Part shown: positions 44,329-56,499 of the stretch, piece by piece
How the letters are laid out: each line of letters starts with the position of its first letter
How positions within the stretch are numbered: the first letter of the stretch is position 1
Source of the DNA: Voacanga thouarsii
Lineage: Eukaryota > Streptophyta > Magnoliopsida > Gentianales > Apocynaceae
Direction: 5' to 3'
Assembly (NCBI GenBank): GCA_026120185.1
Contig: JANUWF010001699.1
Span: 412,001 to 476,000 of the forward strand
DNA: 64,000 nt
The notes under the pieces: model-generated
Seen by the model: only the letters and a program-made list of their open reading frames with translations
Told to the model about the DNA's origin: nothing
Databases searched by the model: none
Position numbers and translations under genes: made by a program

Positions 44329-47300
44329 ATCAAATTCTTGTAATGCCCAAACCTCTTCTTAAGTTGTTGAATCTATCCTCAGTTAGAGATTTTGTGAAGA
44401 TATCTGCAAGTTGTTCATCTGTTGAGACATATTCAACACACACATCTCCTTTGAGTATATGGTCTCGGATGAAGTGATGTTTGACTTCAATGTGCTTTGT
44501 TCTCGAATGCTATATTGGATTTTTTGTTAGATTGATAACACTTGTATTATCACACATGATAGGTATACAATTAAAATTTAGATTAAAATCTAGCAAAGTA
44601 TTCTTCATCCATAAGATTTGAGCACAACAATTTCGTACTGCAATGTATTCAGCCTCAGTGGTGGATAATGATACATATGCCTATTTTTTACTGTGCCATG
44701 AAACTAGTGAATGTCCAAGAAATTGACAATGACCACTAGTACTTTTTCTTTCAACTTTACATCCTGCATAATCTGTATCAGTATATCCTATAAGATCAAA
44801 AGTGTCAATACGTGGATACCATAATCCATAATCATGTGTGCCAATAAGATATCGAAGTATGCGTTTAACTGCATATAAATGAGATTCCTTTGGACAGGAT
44901 TGAAAACGAGCACAAAGACATACTGAAAACATGATATCTGGTCGACTAGTAGTAAGATATAGTAGACTTCCAATCATACTTCTATATTTACATTCATCTA
45001 CATTCTTACCCTTTTCATCTTGGTCAAATTTTATGGATGTACTCATAGGTGTGCTGATTTCTTTTGCTTCATTCATTCCGAACCTTTTGAGTAACTCTTT
45101 GGCATACTTAGCTTGGTTTATGAAGATTCTATCTTTGGTTTGCTTAATTTGCAGTACAAAAAAGAAGTTCAATTCTCCCATCATAATTATTTCAAATTCT
45201 TGCTGCATAGTCTTGGAAAACATCTTGCACAAAAAGTCATTAGTTGCGCCAAAAATAATATCATCAATATAGATTTAGACAATTAGTAAGTCACCAGAAC
45301 TATCAGATTTGATGAACGAGGTATTATCAATTAAGCCTTTAGAAAATCCTTTTGAGATTAGGAAATTACTAAGCCTTTCATACCAAGCTCTTGGAGCTTG
45401 CTTTAATCCATAGAGAGCTTTAGAGAGTTTGAAAACATGATTTGGAAAAAGCTCATGAGTAAAACCAGGTGGCTGCTCAACGTACACTTCCTCTTCAATA
45501 AAGCCATTTAGGAAAGCACTTTTGACATCCATTTGATAGAGCATGAAATTTTTAAAGGATGCAAAGGCAAGTAACATTCGAATTGATTCTAATCTAGCAA
45601 CAGGAGCGAATGTTTCATCATAGCCAATGCCTTCTTCTTGATTAAATCCTTGAGCTACCAATCTAGCTTTGTTTCTAATTACAGCCCCATTTTCATTAAG
45701 TTTATTTCTAAAAACCCATTTTGTTCCAATAACAGGATGATCATACGGTCTAGGAACAAGTTTCCAAACCTGATTTCTTTCGAATTGATTTAACTCTTCT
45801 TGCATAGCAATAATCCAAAATTCATCATGTAAAGCAATATCAATGCAGCTTGGTTCAATATTTGAAAGAAGAGCAAAGTTGTCAACGAAGTACTGTCTAA
45901 TTTTAACTCTATGGTTTGGATCTCCAATAATTTGCTCCTTTGGATGACCAAATTTGTATTTCCAATCCTTCTGTAATTGATGATTTGCAGAATCTTCAGT
46001 TTGTTCTATCTCTTGTTCATTTTGCAATTCTTCAATCTCCTCCTCTTTTACATGAGTACCTAATAATGGAGCTTTAACCTGATCTAACTTAATTTCATTT
46101 GAATTTCCTACATCATCGTCATCTCTTTTTAAAGTATAAATATTAGATTCATCAAATACAACATGCACAAATTCTTCCAAACAAAGTGTTCTTTTATTGT
46201 ATACTCTTTAAGTTTTCTTGTTGGAAGAATATCCAAGAAATATGGCCTCATCGGACTTACTATCAAATTTTCTAAGGTTATCTCTTGTATTTAGAATAAA
46301 ATATTTACATCCAAAAACTTTAAAATAAGAGATAGAATGATTTTTGTCAAATATAAGTTCAAAAGGAGTTTTTCTCAAAAATGGTCTTAACATAACTCGG
46401 GTTATTATATAGCATGCTGTGTTAACAGCTTCCGCCCAAAAGTATTTTCGAAGAGCATTTTCACAAAGCATTGATCTAGATTTCTTGCAAGGTCCAATTT
46501 TTCCTTTCAACAACACCATTTTGTTGAGGAGTTTTAGCTGCTGAAAAATTATGAAAGACTATATTTTCATCACAGAAATGAGTAAATTCGCTGTTACAAA
46601 ATTCTTTGTCATTGTGACTTCTAATAGAAATCAATTTGCATCCAATCGAGTTTTGGACGCACTTAATCAGTTCTAAAAATTTAATAAAGGCTTCATCTTT
46701 TTGTCCAAGAAATAACGTCCAGGTGAATTTAGAAAAATCATCAACATATGCATATTTTTTACCTCCAGGACTAGCAGTCCTCATAGGTCCAAATAAGTCC
46801 ATATGAACTAATTCAAGAGGTTTTAAGGTTGAAATCATTTTCTTTGGTTCAAAAGAGGTTTTGATTTGCTTTCCAAATTGACATGCATCACAAATTTTAT
46901 GTTTATCAAATTTCATTTTTGGAAGCCCCCTAACAAGTTCTTTTGAAGACAGTTTGTTTAACAAATCAAAAGATACATTACCTAATCTTCTATGCCAAAG
47001 ATAACCATCATTGTCATGAATGGATAGACATCTAATTCCATTAGCTACAATGTCATTGAGATAAAACACATATAAATTTCTCATGCGTTTGGCAGTAAAG
47101 ATGGTTTCGAGATTTCCACTGTCAAATATAGAGTAAGAATCCTTTTCAAAAATGACTTTGAAACCATTGTCACAAAGTTGGCTAATGTTGAGCAGATTAT
47201 ATTTCAAATCATCAATAAGTAAGACTTGCTTTATAAATGTTAAAGAACCTTTACCAATATTACCAATGTCGAGAATCTTCCCTTTCTTCTTGTCTCCAAA

Positions 47301-49410
47301 CATAACAAATCCTTCATTTGTTGTCTGAATATTTTCTAACAAAGCTGCATTTCCAGTCATATGTTTTGAACAACCGCTGTCCAAGAACCACTTAGTGAAG
47401 CTTAAAGACCGTGCCTATACATAGGAAGAAGAGATGATTTTTAGTATCCACACTTTCTTGGGTCCATGAAGGTTAGTAACATTTTCTTTGATTTTTCAGA
47501 AAGTAACTCCATCTTATTCCACTTTTCTTTTAATAAGACATCTTGAAACTATATGTCCTGGTTTTTCACAATATATGCATGCTTTCTGTAAATCGTAAGA
47601 TAAGGCAGGCTTAGCAAATTTAAACTTGTTCTTTTTGTCCTTATTTTCATGTTCATATCCTAAGCTACTTTGATTTTCAGCAAGAACAAATCTAGGCTTG
47701 CAACTTTTGTCTTTATCTTCATGTCTATATCCTAAGCCACTTCGATCTTCAACATAAACAAATTTGGGCATGCAAATTTTATCTTTATCCTCATGTTTAT
47801 ATCTTAAGCCACTTCGATTTCCAGCATAAGCAAATCTGGGCATGCATATTTTGTCTTTATCCTCATGTTTATATCTTAAGCCACTTCGATTACCAAAATG
47901 ATGTTGAGTTCCGAGAAATTTTTCCAAATTACTTTTACCATTTGTAAACTTTTCAATACAATTGGTAAGATCATTTACTCTAATTTTCATATCATCAAAT
48001 GTGCTAACCATGCATTCAAGAATTTGAACTTTATCACACAGGTTTTTATTTTCCAGAGATACATGATGCAAAGTGGTCATAATCACATCCTTTTCAATTG
48101 TAGCACATATATGTGTTTCAAAAGACATTTTGTTGTAATTCAACAAAGCTTCATTTTCTTTCATCAGGCAATTAACCTTCAACTTTAAATCTTTATTTTT
48201 CCTGGACAGTTTTTGTAATTCATAAAACATATCACATAACAACTCATTAGGATCAACATGCTTTTCAGTCATAGATATATGCGAATTAGACATGCATTCT
48301 GATGTTGAAAAGTTTACCTCATTTTCCAAAGCCATGAAGCAAATATTGGCAGTTTCTTCCTCAGATTCCTCATCTTCAGATTCTTCATTTGAGTCTCAAG
48401 CTCCCATCAATCCTTTATCTTTCTTGACCTTCAGGTCTTTCTTTTTCTTAGACGTTTTTCCTTCCTTGCCTTTTGCAACCGGACAGTCTGCAATGAAGTG
48501 ATCCGTGCTTTTACATTCAAAGCATTAAAGTTTGAAGCCAGAGGTTTGTCCTTTCTTTCTTATAAGCTTCCTTTCTCATTTGTAGTTTCCTTTGTTGAAC
48601 ATCCTTCTGAATTTCTTTGCTATCATTGCCAAGTCATCACTGTCCACTTCCATACTTTTACTGCTTTCCGAAAGACTTATTTCTCCATCTTCATTTTCAG
48701 CCTTTAGAGCAATCCCTTTTCTGCCTCTATCATGATCATCAGATTCATGGACTCTTTTAAGCTTCATCTCATGAGTTAAAAGAGATCCGATCGACTCTTC
48801 AGTAGGTAAGGATTTTAAATCCTTGGATTCTTCTACAATAAGAGTTTTAGGCTGCCAGCTTTTTAGTAAAGCATCAAGAATTTTTCGGTTTTGTTCCCCA
48901 AGGGAATAAACCTTTCCGTAAGCTTTCAGACCATTTGAGATATTAATAAATCTTGGTGAACATGTCAGTGATGTTTTCATTTGGCTTCATAGTAAATAAT
49001 TCATAATCATGAATAAGAAGCTCTAGTTTCGATTCTTTGACTTGGTTTGTCCCCTCATGGGTGACTTCTAGCAATCTCCACATATCATGGGCTGAATCAC
49101 AACCACTAACACGGTTATATTCAGTCGCATCTAGTGCACATCACAAAATGTTCATAGCTTGAAAATTTAGAGTCATTTTCGCATTGTCTTCCACACTATA
49201 CTCATCATTCTATTTTGGTATTTTTATGCCATCAATCATCTTTGATGGAATAAAAGGACCATTCTCTATTAAACTCCATAACTCGAAGTTAATAGAGCAC
49301 AAATAAATTTTCATTCTATTTTTTCAGAAAGTATAGATGTTTCTATTAAACAAAGGAGGACGATTTGTTGAAGACCCTTCAACATATGGAAGAAGGGATG
49401 AGCTTGCCAT
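44329..49410 (-). pseudogene. Element B gag-pol polyprotein
   Basis: Minus-strand start ATG at 49410 (MASSSLLPYVEGSSTNR); one TGA replaces the expected Trp before KNRMKIY. Gag continues through 48576-48980 and 47514-48335. It includes a four-fold repeat (47640-47890) and a CCHC zinc knuckle CIYCEKPGHIVSRC (near 47560). Protease/pre-integrase/integrase core spans 46476-47384 (DSGCSKHMTG, LWHRRLGNVS, VHMDLFGPMRT, QQNGVVERKN). Its C-terminal part after a frameshift is at 46208-46519. RT is at 45275-46180 ([35 protein letters not shown]); a TAA then precedes IYIDDIIFGATN. RNase H (44681-45232 and down to 44329) has TDTDYAGCKVERKSTSG and ADIFTKSL. About six visible disruptions, so inactive, but otherwise full-length. 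Confidence 0.93.
47640..47890 (-). repeat. Four-copy 78-bp in-frame repeat in element B gag
   Basis: Encodes four successive versions of NRSGLRYKHEDKDKICMPRF plus six more residues, the last two more diverged. The unit length is a multiple of three, so the reading frame is kept. The repeat lies between the gag body and the zinc knuckle and is highly charged. Confidence 0.95.
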
Positions 49411-49457
49411 GAGGATCTTTACTACAAGGTTGTTAAACCAAGAATATGTAGACCTAC

Positions 49458-49469
49458 GCTCTGATACCA
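49458..49469 (-). other. Primer-binding site of element B
   Basis: TGGTATCAGAGC on the minus strand, two bases from the 5' LTR. Confidence 0.9.
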
Positions 49470-49471
49470 AA

Positions 49472-50857
49472 TGAAAAGCCTTAGAGGGGGTGAATAAGGT
49501 TTTTGGCAAGCAAAAAATAATTTTTTCCGGATTGTCTAAAATGCTGAACAAGGATAATCACCAAGATGCTTGGACTGACTTTATACATGCATAGAAAGTT
49601 ATCCAAGCACTCGTAGATGTATATGCAGATTTAGACAGTGAAAAAACATAAAAACAGTACATGAACCACTGAAATAAAATGAGACAAGAGATGTATAGTA
49701 GTTCGATCAACAATGATCTACGCCTACTACCTTAAGCCTCACACTTAAGGATTTTCAACCCTATTTCATTAACCTCACTTAATGAAACATTCACATACAA
49801 GAGAGAATCACCACACTAAGCTTTACACAACTTCTCAAACACATCAAGGATCACCTCACTAGGTTTTATACCACAACCTTGAACATACACAACACAAGGC
49901 TCACCCCTATAGGGTTTTACACCACAACCTTGCACTTATACAAAACAAGGATCACTCCTATAGGTTTTACTACACAACCTTGAACATACACACAACAAGG
50001 ATGACCCCTATGGGTTTTACCACACAACCTTACACTTACAACAACACAAGAATCACTCCTATGGGTATTACCACACAACCTTGCACTTACAACAGAGAAT
50101 TGAAAATCAATAGAACAGAGATAAGCTCACTTACTTGAGCAGATGTTCTCTCGGATACAAACCACAAAATACTTTTATCTTTGATACACAATGAACTCAC
50201 TTTGAAACTAGATAAAATGAGATTTTTGAAAAAATTGAGCAATGATATTTCTAAAATAGATGTTTAAAAAATCTTACTTGTAATCTTGCTTTAAGGGCTA
50301 TTTATAGAGCTAAAAAGTGGAGTGTCAATGGTCATAAAAAACCGGCTACAAATTTTTCTATTTAAACTCATCCGAGTTTTGAACTCGAGTTTTGGACGAA
50401 GATGCATCTAAAATTTAAGTCTAAAATGGCACATTCCTGACAGAAATTTTTCAACCCGATTTACAGGATTTTGGATGAACCTTTTGGATTCAAACTGTTT
50501 TATCCAAAATTCTGTGAATTTCAAAAACTTTGAAAATCATCTCCTTTGAAGCTTCAAGGTAAAGTCAAATGAATCAAGAGATAAGAAGACATAGGAATTA
50601 ATAAATATACCTTAATAACACTTCCTAGTCTATCATTCTTCGTAAAGAGCTTCCTTGATGTATAACTCTTCATACTTTGAATTTCTCATTTGATCTTGTA
50701 ATCTTGAAATCAGCGATGAAGAAGTTGTCAACAATTCTTATCTAAAAACTTTAGAAGAATAAGGATCAAACATGTCCTATCACAGGAAATTGATAAGTTA
50801 GTCCATATCAACGTTTGTCATAAATCAAAATATAAAAGAAAACCCTTAGGGCTAACA
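49472..50857 (-). repeat. 5' LTR of element B
   Basis: 1386 bp, matching 39527-40987. The ends TGAAAAGCC and GGGCTAACA on the plus strand are followed by the CTACC target duplication. Confidence 0.95.
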
Positions 50858-50950
50858 CTACCCATACCAGAAAATACGAAGGATTACTCATTTTAATCAT
50901 TTTACCGGTTTTATTCACTAATATGCAACCTATATTGCTATATAAGCTAT

Positions 50951-50962
50951 TCTCTAATACCA
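50951..50962 (-). other. Primer-binding site of element A
   Basis: TGGTATTAGAGA on the minus strand. It differs from the usual TGGTATCAGAG by C to T. The same TGGTATTAGAG variant is found in element E, so it is a property of the family rather than decay. Confidence 0.85.
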
Positions 50963-50964
50963 CT

Positions 50965-52685
50965 TGAAGGTTAATATGGCAAAAACGATAAAATCGGAAG
51001 CATGCTTATTGAACAAAAAAATACAGAGCATCATGGAAGTTGTTTACCTCTATGTTTGAATGACCTTATTGGTACAGAAGATGTCTGAACCTGTATGCTT
51101 GAAATCACTGGTTCTCCCAACACCTCCGGTTGCACTCTTGCGAGCCATCTACTCCTTCTCATTCACGTAAAGCTTTTGAACTTCTGGAATATCATCTTTT
51201 CACTACCGGTGAAAGCTACTAAAAATGTATCAAAGAACAATGGCCTTGGTTCCTTTTCTTTTATTTTCAAGCAATCACTGAGAGAGACTAAGAGAGTGAA
51301 ACAAAAACATCATGCTTTTTGTTATCCTCTCATGCCAAATAATACGGGATCCATCCCGTGTTGTTTTTTTATTTTATTTTACCTTTGATCTTATTCATTG
51401 GGCCAAATAAAATTATTTACTCTTAGATTTGAACACCCATAAATAATAAGTCTCAATTATTTATTTTCTAGGCTTTATAAAACAACCTAATAAATAATTA
51501 ACAAGCCCAAATAGGCCAATATAAAATATCAGACCTTTTATCTAGTTTATACCTAGGTTAATTTTCTAATTATTCAATCTAGGCATTGGGCCTTAAATAA
51601 TTAATTAACCAATTAAACTAGATAAAATATATACTCTCTATTGAGCATTTTATTTTATTCTAATCCAATAATAAATTAGACTACTTAAATAAAATAAAAT
51701 AAAACCTATAATTATCAAGATCAATTCTTTAACCCAAATCTTTCAGGACTTAAGGGCTATTCCGAGGACCAAAAGACACATCGTCTCGACTACTAAAATG
51801 ACCAAAATACCTCTACTATATAAATAACTGTATTTTGCATTTTAAATATTTCCTAATATTACTATAAAGAAATATTGACCTCAAGGATAATGCTGGATTA
51901 GCAAAATCTCTGACCTATAGGTGTAATGACCAAAATATCCTTCTACGCATCGCCGTACATTTAGAGAGAATGAGTGTATTAACACCTCTCTAAAAGACAG
52001 CTGTCATCCTTTGACTTCTAGTCCAATGATCCACGACTCCTGTAATGTTTTCACTTTCCAATGGAGCTACCCTAAAGTAAACATCCAAGTCATGTTCCTA
52101 GGGCCCTGGATATTTAGATTATTTGAACAGTCACAAGGGGCGATATAGCGCAAAAGTTATCTTGTAAAAGTTTGTCTTAACTAACTAGCTACATATACCC
52201 AATATAAAAGTATGTGACTACAGTATATCAAAGTACATGCTCAAACAGTAGAGTATTAGTCCACGCTGTAGTAGTAGTAGTATGGGTTTCTTCTAAATTG
52301 TATTTTTAGAAACTACTATTTCAGGTCATGTTCTACATATTCAAAATACGCTCACACTATGAAGTGAGTGGACTACTCACTGGTTAAAGGTAAGTCATTC
52401 TGTATTTGGAATTTATAATACAATAACCTAAACATGATGAGATTCGCATTCTCATCAATCGGTTAAGAACAAACGTTTACGTGTTAAGTAACCCGTGATT
52501 CATACTTTTCTGTAAAAGACCATCATTCACATGAATCACTTACTTAAACATAATGGGTTCTTTCCAAACACAAATCGTGCACAAATAAAATGTAGATTCA
52601 CAAACAAATTTTGAGAATAAATTCTTTTATTAATAAAATTGATAATTACATCAGAAAATTAGTCTAGAAGGCATACATTCCAACA
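50965..52685 (-). repeat. 5' LTR of element A
   Basis: 1721 bp, matching 32227-33990, followed by the TAAAT duplication. The ORF at 51095-51388 lies in LTR sequence and is not a gene. Confidence 0.95.
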
Positions 52686-52690
52686 TAAAT

Positions 52691-53600
52691 AACCTACTCA
52701 AGTCTTGTAGCTTTGAGATATTACAATACAAATTAAAGTAGTAAAATAGGAGATTCACATAATCAATTGTATTTATCACGCATTCTTTTTTAACATAAGA
52801 CATGTATTTTGCATTCCCAATCCTTTTTTCTTCTTAGTTCCGTACGTGCAATTAGCATCTTACCTCTAGCTCCTTTTTGCCATTACAATGAATTACAAAA
52901 ATCAAATGAAATGGAAATTCCACTAAACAAGAGATAGGATAAAAATCAACACTTATATTTTATCACAATGTTCTCCTCAATTCCTAAAAGATTTAGCTTC
53001 ATAACATTTACTATAACATAAACAAGGTTAATCTAAATTCTCAAGACTTAGTCTATACCACATTTAATATGCAATTTTACATAATATCAACTCAACTAAA
53101 GAAGTTTTAAATTAAATTTAAAAGAAAAAAGAATAACAATAGCTCTATGAAACTAACAATCATCAACATACGTACCAAATAATTCATGAATATAAGCCTA
53201 AAACTTTTCAAAATTTTTCGAAGAAAAAACCAAGGAATAAGAGAACACCAATTGATATATAGAAATAGCAAGAATAATGTTTAAACATCTCCCTATTACT
53301 TAAACTAGACAATGCCCTTATTGGCTAAATATAAATTTCAAAGCAAGCATATCTAATAGGACTAAACAGATATAGTGGGAGAAGGTAAAACGATACTTCT
53401 CAAGTGTATGGTAGATCAATTCCTTATAGAATATGTAGAAAAGGAGAACTATTCCAAAAGATTGTCTATGAGTCCTTGCAAAGAGAGAATAAAAAAAAAA
53501 CTGAATAAAGTAGATCAAATAAAATAAAATAGACAAAATAAAATAAGATGAAATATAATAAAATAAGAGTTAATAAAGTCTAACAAAAAGAAGTTTGAAG
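52691..53600 (-). other. Element D internal non-coding region right of element A
   Basis: AT-rich, including AAATAAAATA-type repeats near 53515-53560. No coding sequence recognised. Continuous with 31868-32226 if element A is removed. Confidence 0.6.
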
Positions 53601-53649
53601 AAAAGCAGTAGGTAAAATGTACTAAAATGAACAAAAAAAAGTACTACGA

Positions 53650-55030
53650 CAAAGAAACATCAATAAAAAAAAAATGATAGCTGCCAGCTCCAGAATGTCC
53701 ACTCTGACCACCTTGTCCTCCGCTGCCTCCAAGTCTAGGGGCTTAATTCTATCCCATATGCTAGCCAAGAAACCTTCTTGCCTCTGCTGTCTGGCCTGCA
53801 TATCTTCTATGATGAGCATTTGATTTTTCTATGCCATGGTTAACTACTTTAACATAAGCCCAAACTCTACAAAGAACTCTCCTTATTTTTCTAGCATCTC
53901 CATCTAATGTCCAATAACTTCTTACTGCTAATTGATCATCTGATGATACTATACTATTATCTATTGCTGCTCCACTGTACCTCTAAACTTGTCCATAGCC
54001 ATCTCTAATCGTGCTAATTGAGATCCCATGTTGCCCTAGAACTCAACTTAGAAGTCGGTCACCAAATATTAGGTCTCTATTCCTGTGGCATCTCTACTAC
54101 CGATGGAGGTGGATATAGACATGAGCCTGCACTCTTATTGAACTCCTGAGATGTAAGCCACTTTTTGTTAGGCTCATCATAACTGTAGCCATAACTTATC
54201 AACGTATGATTTGTGACGATCTCACTGGAAGTGGTAGAAACGAATATTTTGCCATCAATTGGAACATGAAAATGTCAAAGAATCTATGTGATGACCAAGG
54301 GCAAGATGAAAGTCTTAGAGGTGTGGCCTGATGCCACTATCTCAAGCATATAAAAGACCAACAAGGAAGCTAAAAGAATGTCCTGAGAATGAATCATCGT
54401 ATGTATAGCATAAATATCAATCACTTAGGCTTCATTTATCCCACTGGCCTAAGAAGCAACATTAAATCCCAATAGATATGCAATTAAATGAAGATATAGA
54501 GGCATGTCAGTCATATGAACAACTGTAGAAGACCCAACATGGTGATAATTCAGCTGTAGCTCCACCTTAGTAGCATGAAAATCCCAATCCATTTCAGATG
54601 TGAACTTCTTTTTATATGTGCCTTTGTCTATCCAAGTTCCCTCACTCTAATACTCAATATCTGAGCTAGCGCTACCCTAGTTAAGTGGATGGAAATTTCT
54701 CTAATAGAGGTGTCTATGGTCCTAAGAATATTGCACTTCTTGTCCACAATATGTGCATAGAATTCCTTGACAAGAGCAAGATAATAAACACCCTTTATAT
54801 CCAAAATAAGCCCCCATCCTAAGCATCTAAACATAGCCCCAACCTATAGAGAATTATCTAAAATTGGGTTAATGATCCTTTCAACTAGAATCTTATTATT
54901 GACTTTTTCTTTATACCACTCCTTGCATCCCTAATATACAAATTGTCTCAAAGGAGTAGCAAGCTCAGAACCTAAAGGTGGGGCTTAGGAAGAAAAGGAT
55001 TCACCCCTCTTTCTTTTAATAGGAAGCTTG
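53650..55030 (-). pseudogene. Element D ORF with plant-transposon-protein-like domain
   Basis: The minus strand reads from LPIKRKRGESF (about 55020) through KEWYKEKVNNKILVERIINP, then GWGLILDIKGVYYLALVKEFYAH, then SIREISIHLTRVALAQILSI (54628-54834). It continues with further broken text to about 53650 (coiled-coil-like RVDILELAAIIF near 53690). The LVKEFYA then LxxILSI arrangement matches that of the extra ORF of element B and, from memory, the Transposase_32-type domain found in Athila-like and other plant elements. Interrupted by several stops. Function unknown. Confidence 0.55.
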
Positions 55031-56499
55031 GTTTAAAAGCTAAAACCACATAAATCTCCTTCTATCACCAACATCAACAACTACCCATTAAAATACCACT
55101 TACCAAAACATTACTTTTCATAACTGCCCAACAATACAAATATTAGTCACAAATTCCAATTCCAATCCCAGTCACCTTAGCAAACAAAATTCAGAGCATC
55201 TAATCCACCACGAAAATAAATAATTTTAGTTCAACAAATCAATAAAAGTAAGATAAATGCCACACACACTAATCACATACTTCACCAGAAAATAAGTATT
55301 TAAGAAAAACGAATAAATAACGGTAAATTAGAGCATATACCATCAATACTTCAATATCCAAGAATTGCAAAAATACTTAGGCCTCAAAATCACCGAAATA
55401 ACACAAAATTCACTTCATATATCACCCAAATTTAATAAGACATTCAAAAATTCCTATGGCTAAACATCAGTACCATCATCAATATCTATAGAATTAATCA
55501 AATCCAAAACAAAATTAAGTCTAGGGGGAAGAAAACACCAAAGTAACCATGTGCAAAAACTATTAGTAGCTTCAATGGCATGTTGTTCACAGCTTTTAGT
55601 GTCACCAAACTCAGTAAATCTCAAAAAATACTTCAAAATTTCAACCTTTCTTTAGTAGTTGTGAAGGGATTTTGAGAAAAAGATCAAAGCTTTGGTGAAG
55701 AAATGCAAAAGTCAAGGGTGGATAGTTTTTTAAACAGTAATGAAGTGTAAGATTTCACTAGAAATCAGAGTCAATTGAAAGAAATCAAAGGATAGGCAAA
55801 GTAGAATCTTAAGAGGCACTGAGTAAGGAAAAAGAAAAAGAGAGAATAGGTTAAAGGGTTTTGGGAAAGGAGAGGAGGGGTGGGGTGGGGAGGAAAATGA
55901 CATAGAAATCTATCTTTAACTTCGGCTATGTGATGTTAAGTAGTGCCATTCAATGTGATATAAGCGGTGCCACTTGAACCTTTAGTTCGAGCCATATCGT
56001 TTGAAACGACAACATTTTTATTACTGCAATATGAATGGTATTGTTCAATATGAACAAAATGTTGCCATTCTTTCACAGTATTTCAATAGTTTCAACCTAC
56101 TAAAAATAAGCACCACTTAGAGTGAACTAATTGGTGCTAGTTAATCCCTATTCTTGCTTTTATTTTAATTAATTACTAAAATATGCAAGCAATTACAATA
56201 AACACTAACATCTAAATGAAAGCATAATAAAGTAGAATATTAAAATAAATTGTTCGAATCATAAATAAACTAACATAATTAAAATAAAAAATAAGCAAAC
56301 ACAAATAAAGTAAAAATAAAAGTTGTCCAAGTTCAATAGTAAAGTAAGAAGAAATTAATTCTGCTTTTGTTTTCCCAGGAAGAGTGCCACTTTATCTGTC
56401 AGAGATTAGCTTTACTAGTTATCTAATTTGCTTCTCTAAGTTGTGAATGGACATCTCTTGATTGTACATGGAAGCTTCCACACCTTGAAAATGGGAGTC
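55031..56499 (-). other. Element D spacer where pol would be expected
   Basis: No RT, RNase H or integrase motif is visible on either strand. GGGGTGGGGTGGGGAGG-like purine tract at 55870-55895. Largely AT-rich. Confidence 0.55.

Larger units (their letters stand above)
39527..50857 (-). mobile_element. Copia element B (Sirevirus-like), innermost of the nest
   Basis: LTRs at 39527-40987 and 49472-50857. On the minus strand they begin TGTTAGCCCTAAGGG, and they run to TTTTTCA (left) or CTTTTCA (right). The primer-binding site TGGTATCAGAGC lies on the minus strand at 49469-49458. A polypurine tract (AAAAAGGGGGAGAT on the minus strand) precedes the 3' LTR at 40988. The target duplication CTACC is at 39522-39526 and 50858-50862. 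It contains gag, pol with IYIDDIIFGATN, and an extra ORF between pol and the 3' LTR, which fits Sirevirus. It has the fewest breaks of any large element here, in line with being the last inserted. Confidence 0.95.
32227..52685 (-). mobile_element. Copia element A (Angela/Tork-like), host of nested element B
   Basis: LTRs at 32227-33990 and 50965-52685 are in direct orientation. On the minus strand they start TGTTGGAATGTATGCC and end AACCTTCA. The primer-binding site TGGTATTAGAG is on the minus strand at 50962-50952, two bases from the 5' LTR. A purine-rich tract (GTAGGAGAT on the minus strand) precedes the 3' LTR. The 5-bp target duplication TAAAT is at 32222-32226 and 52686-52690. Element B occupies 39527-50857. 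Without B, A is about 9.1 kb, and about 1.7 kb of leader lies between its gag and PBS. Confidence 0.95.
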
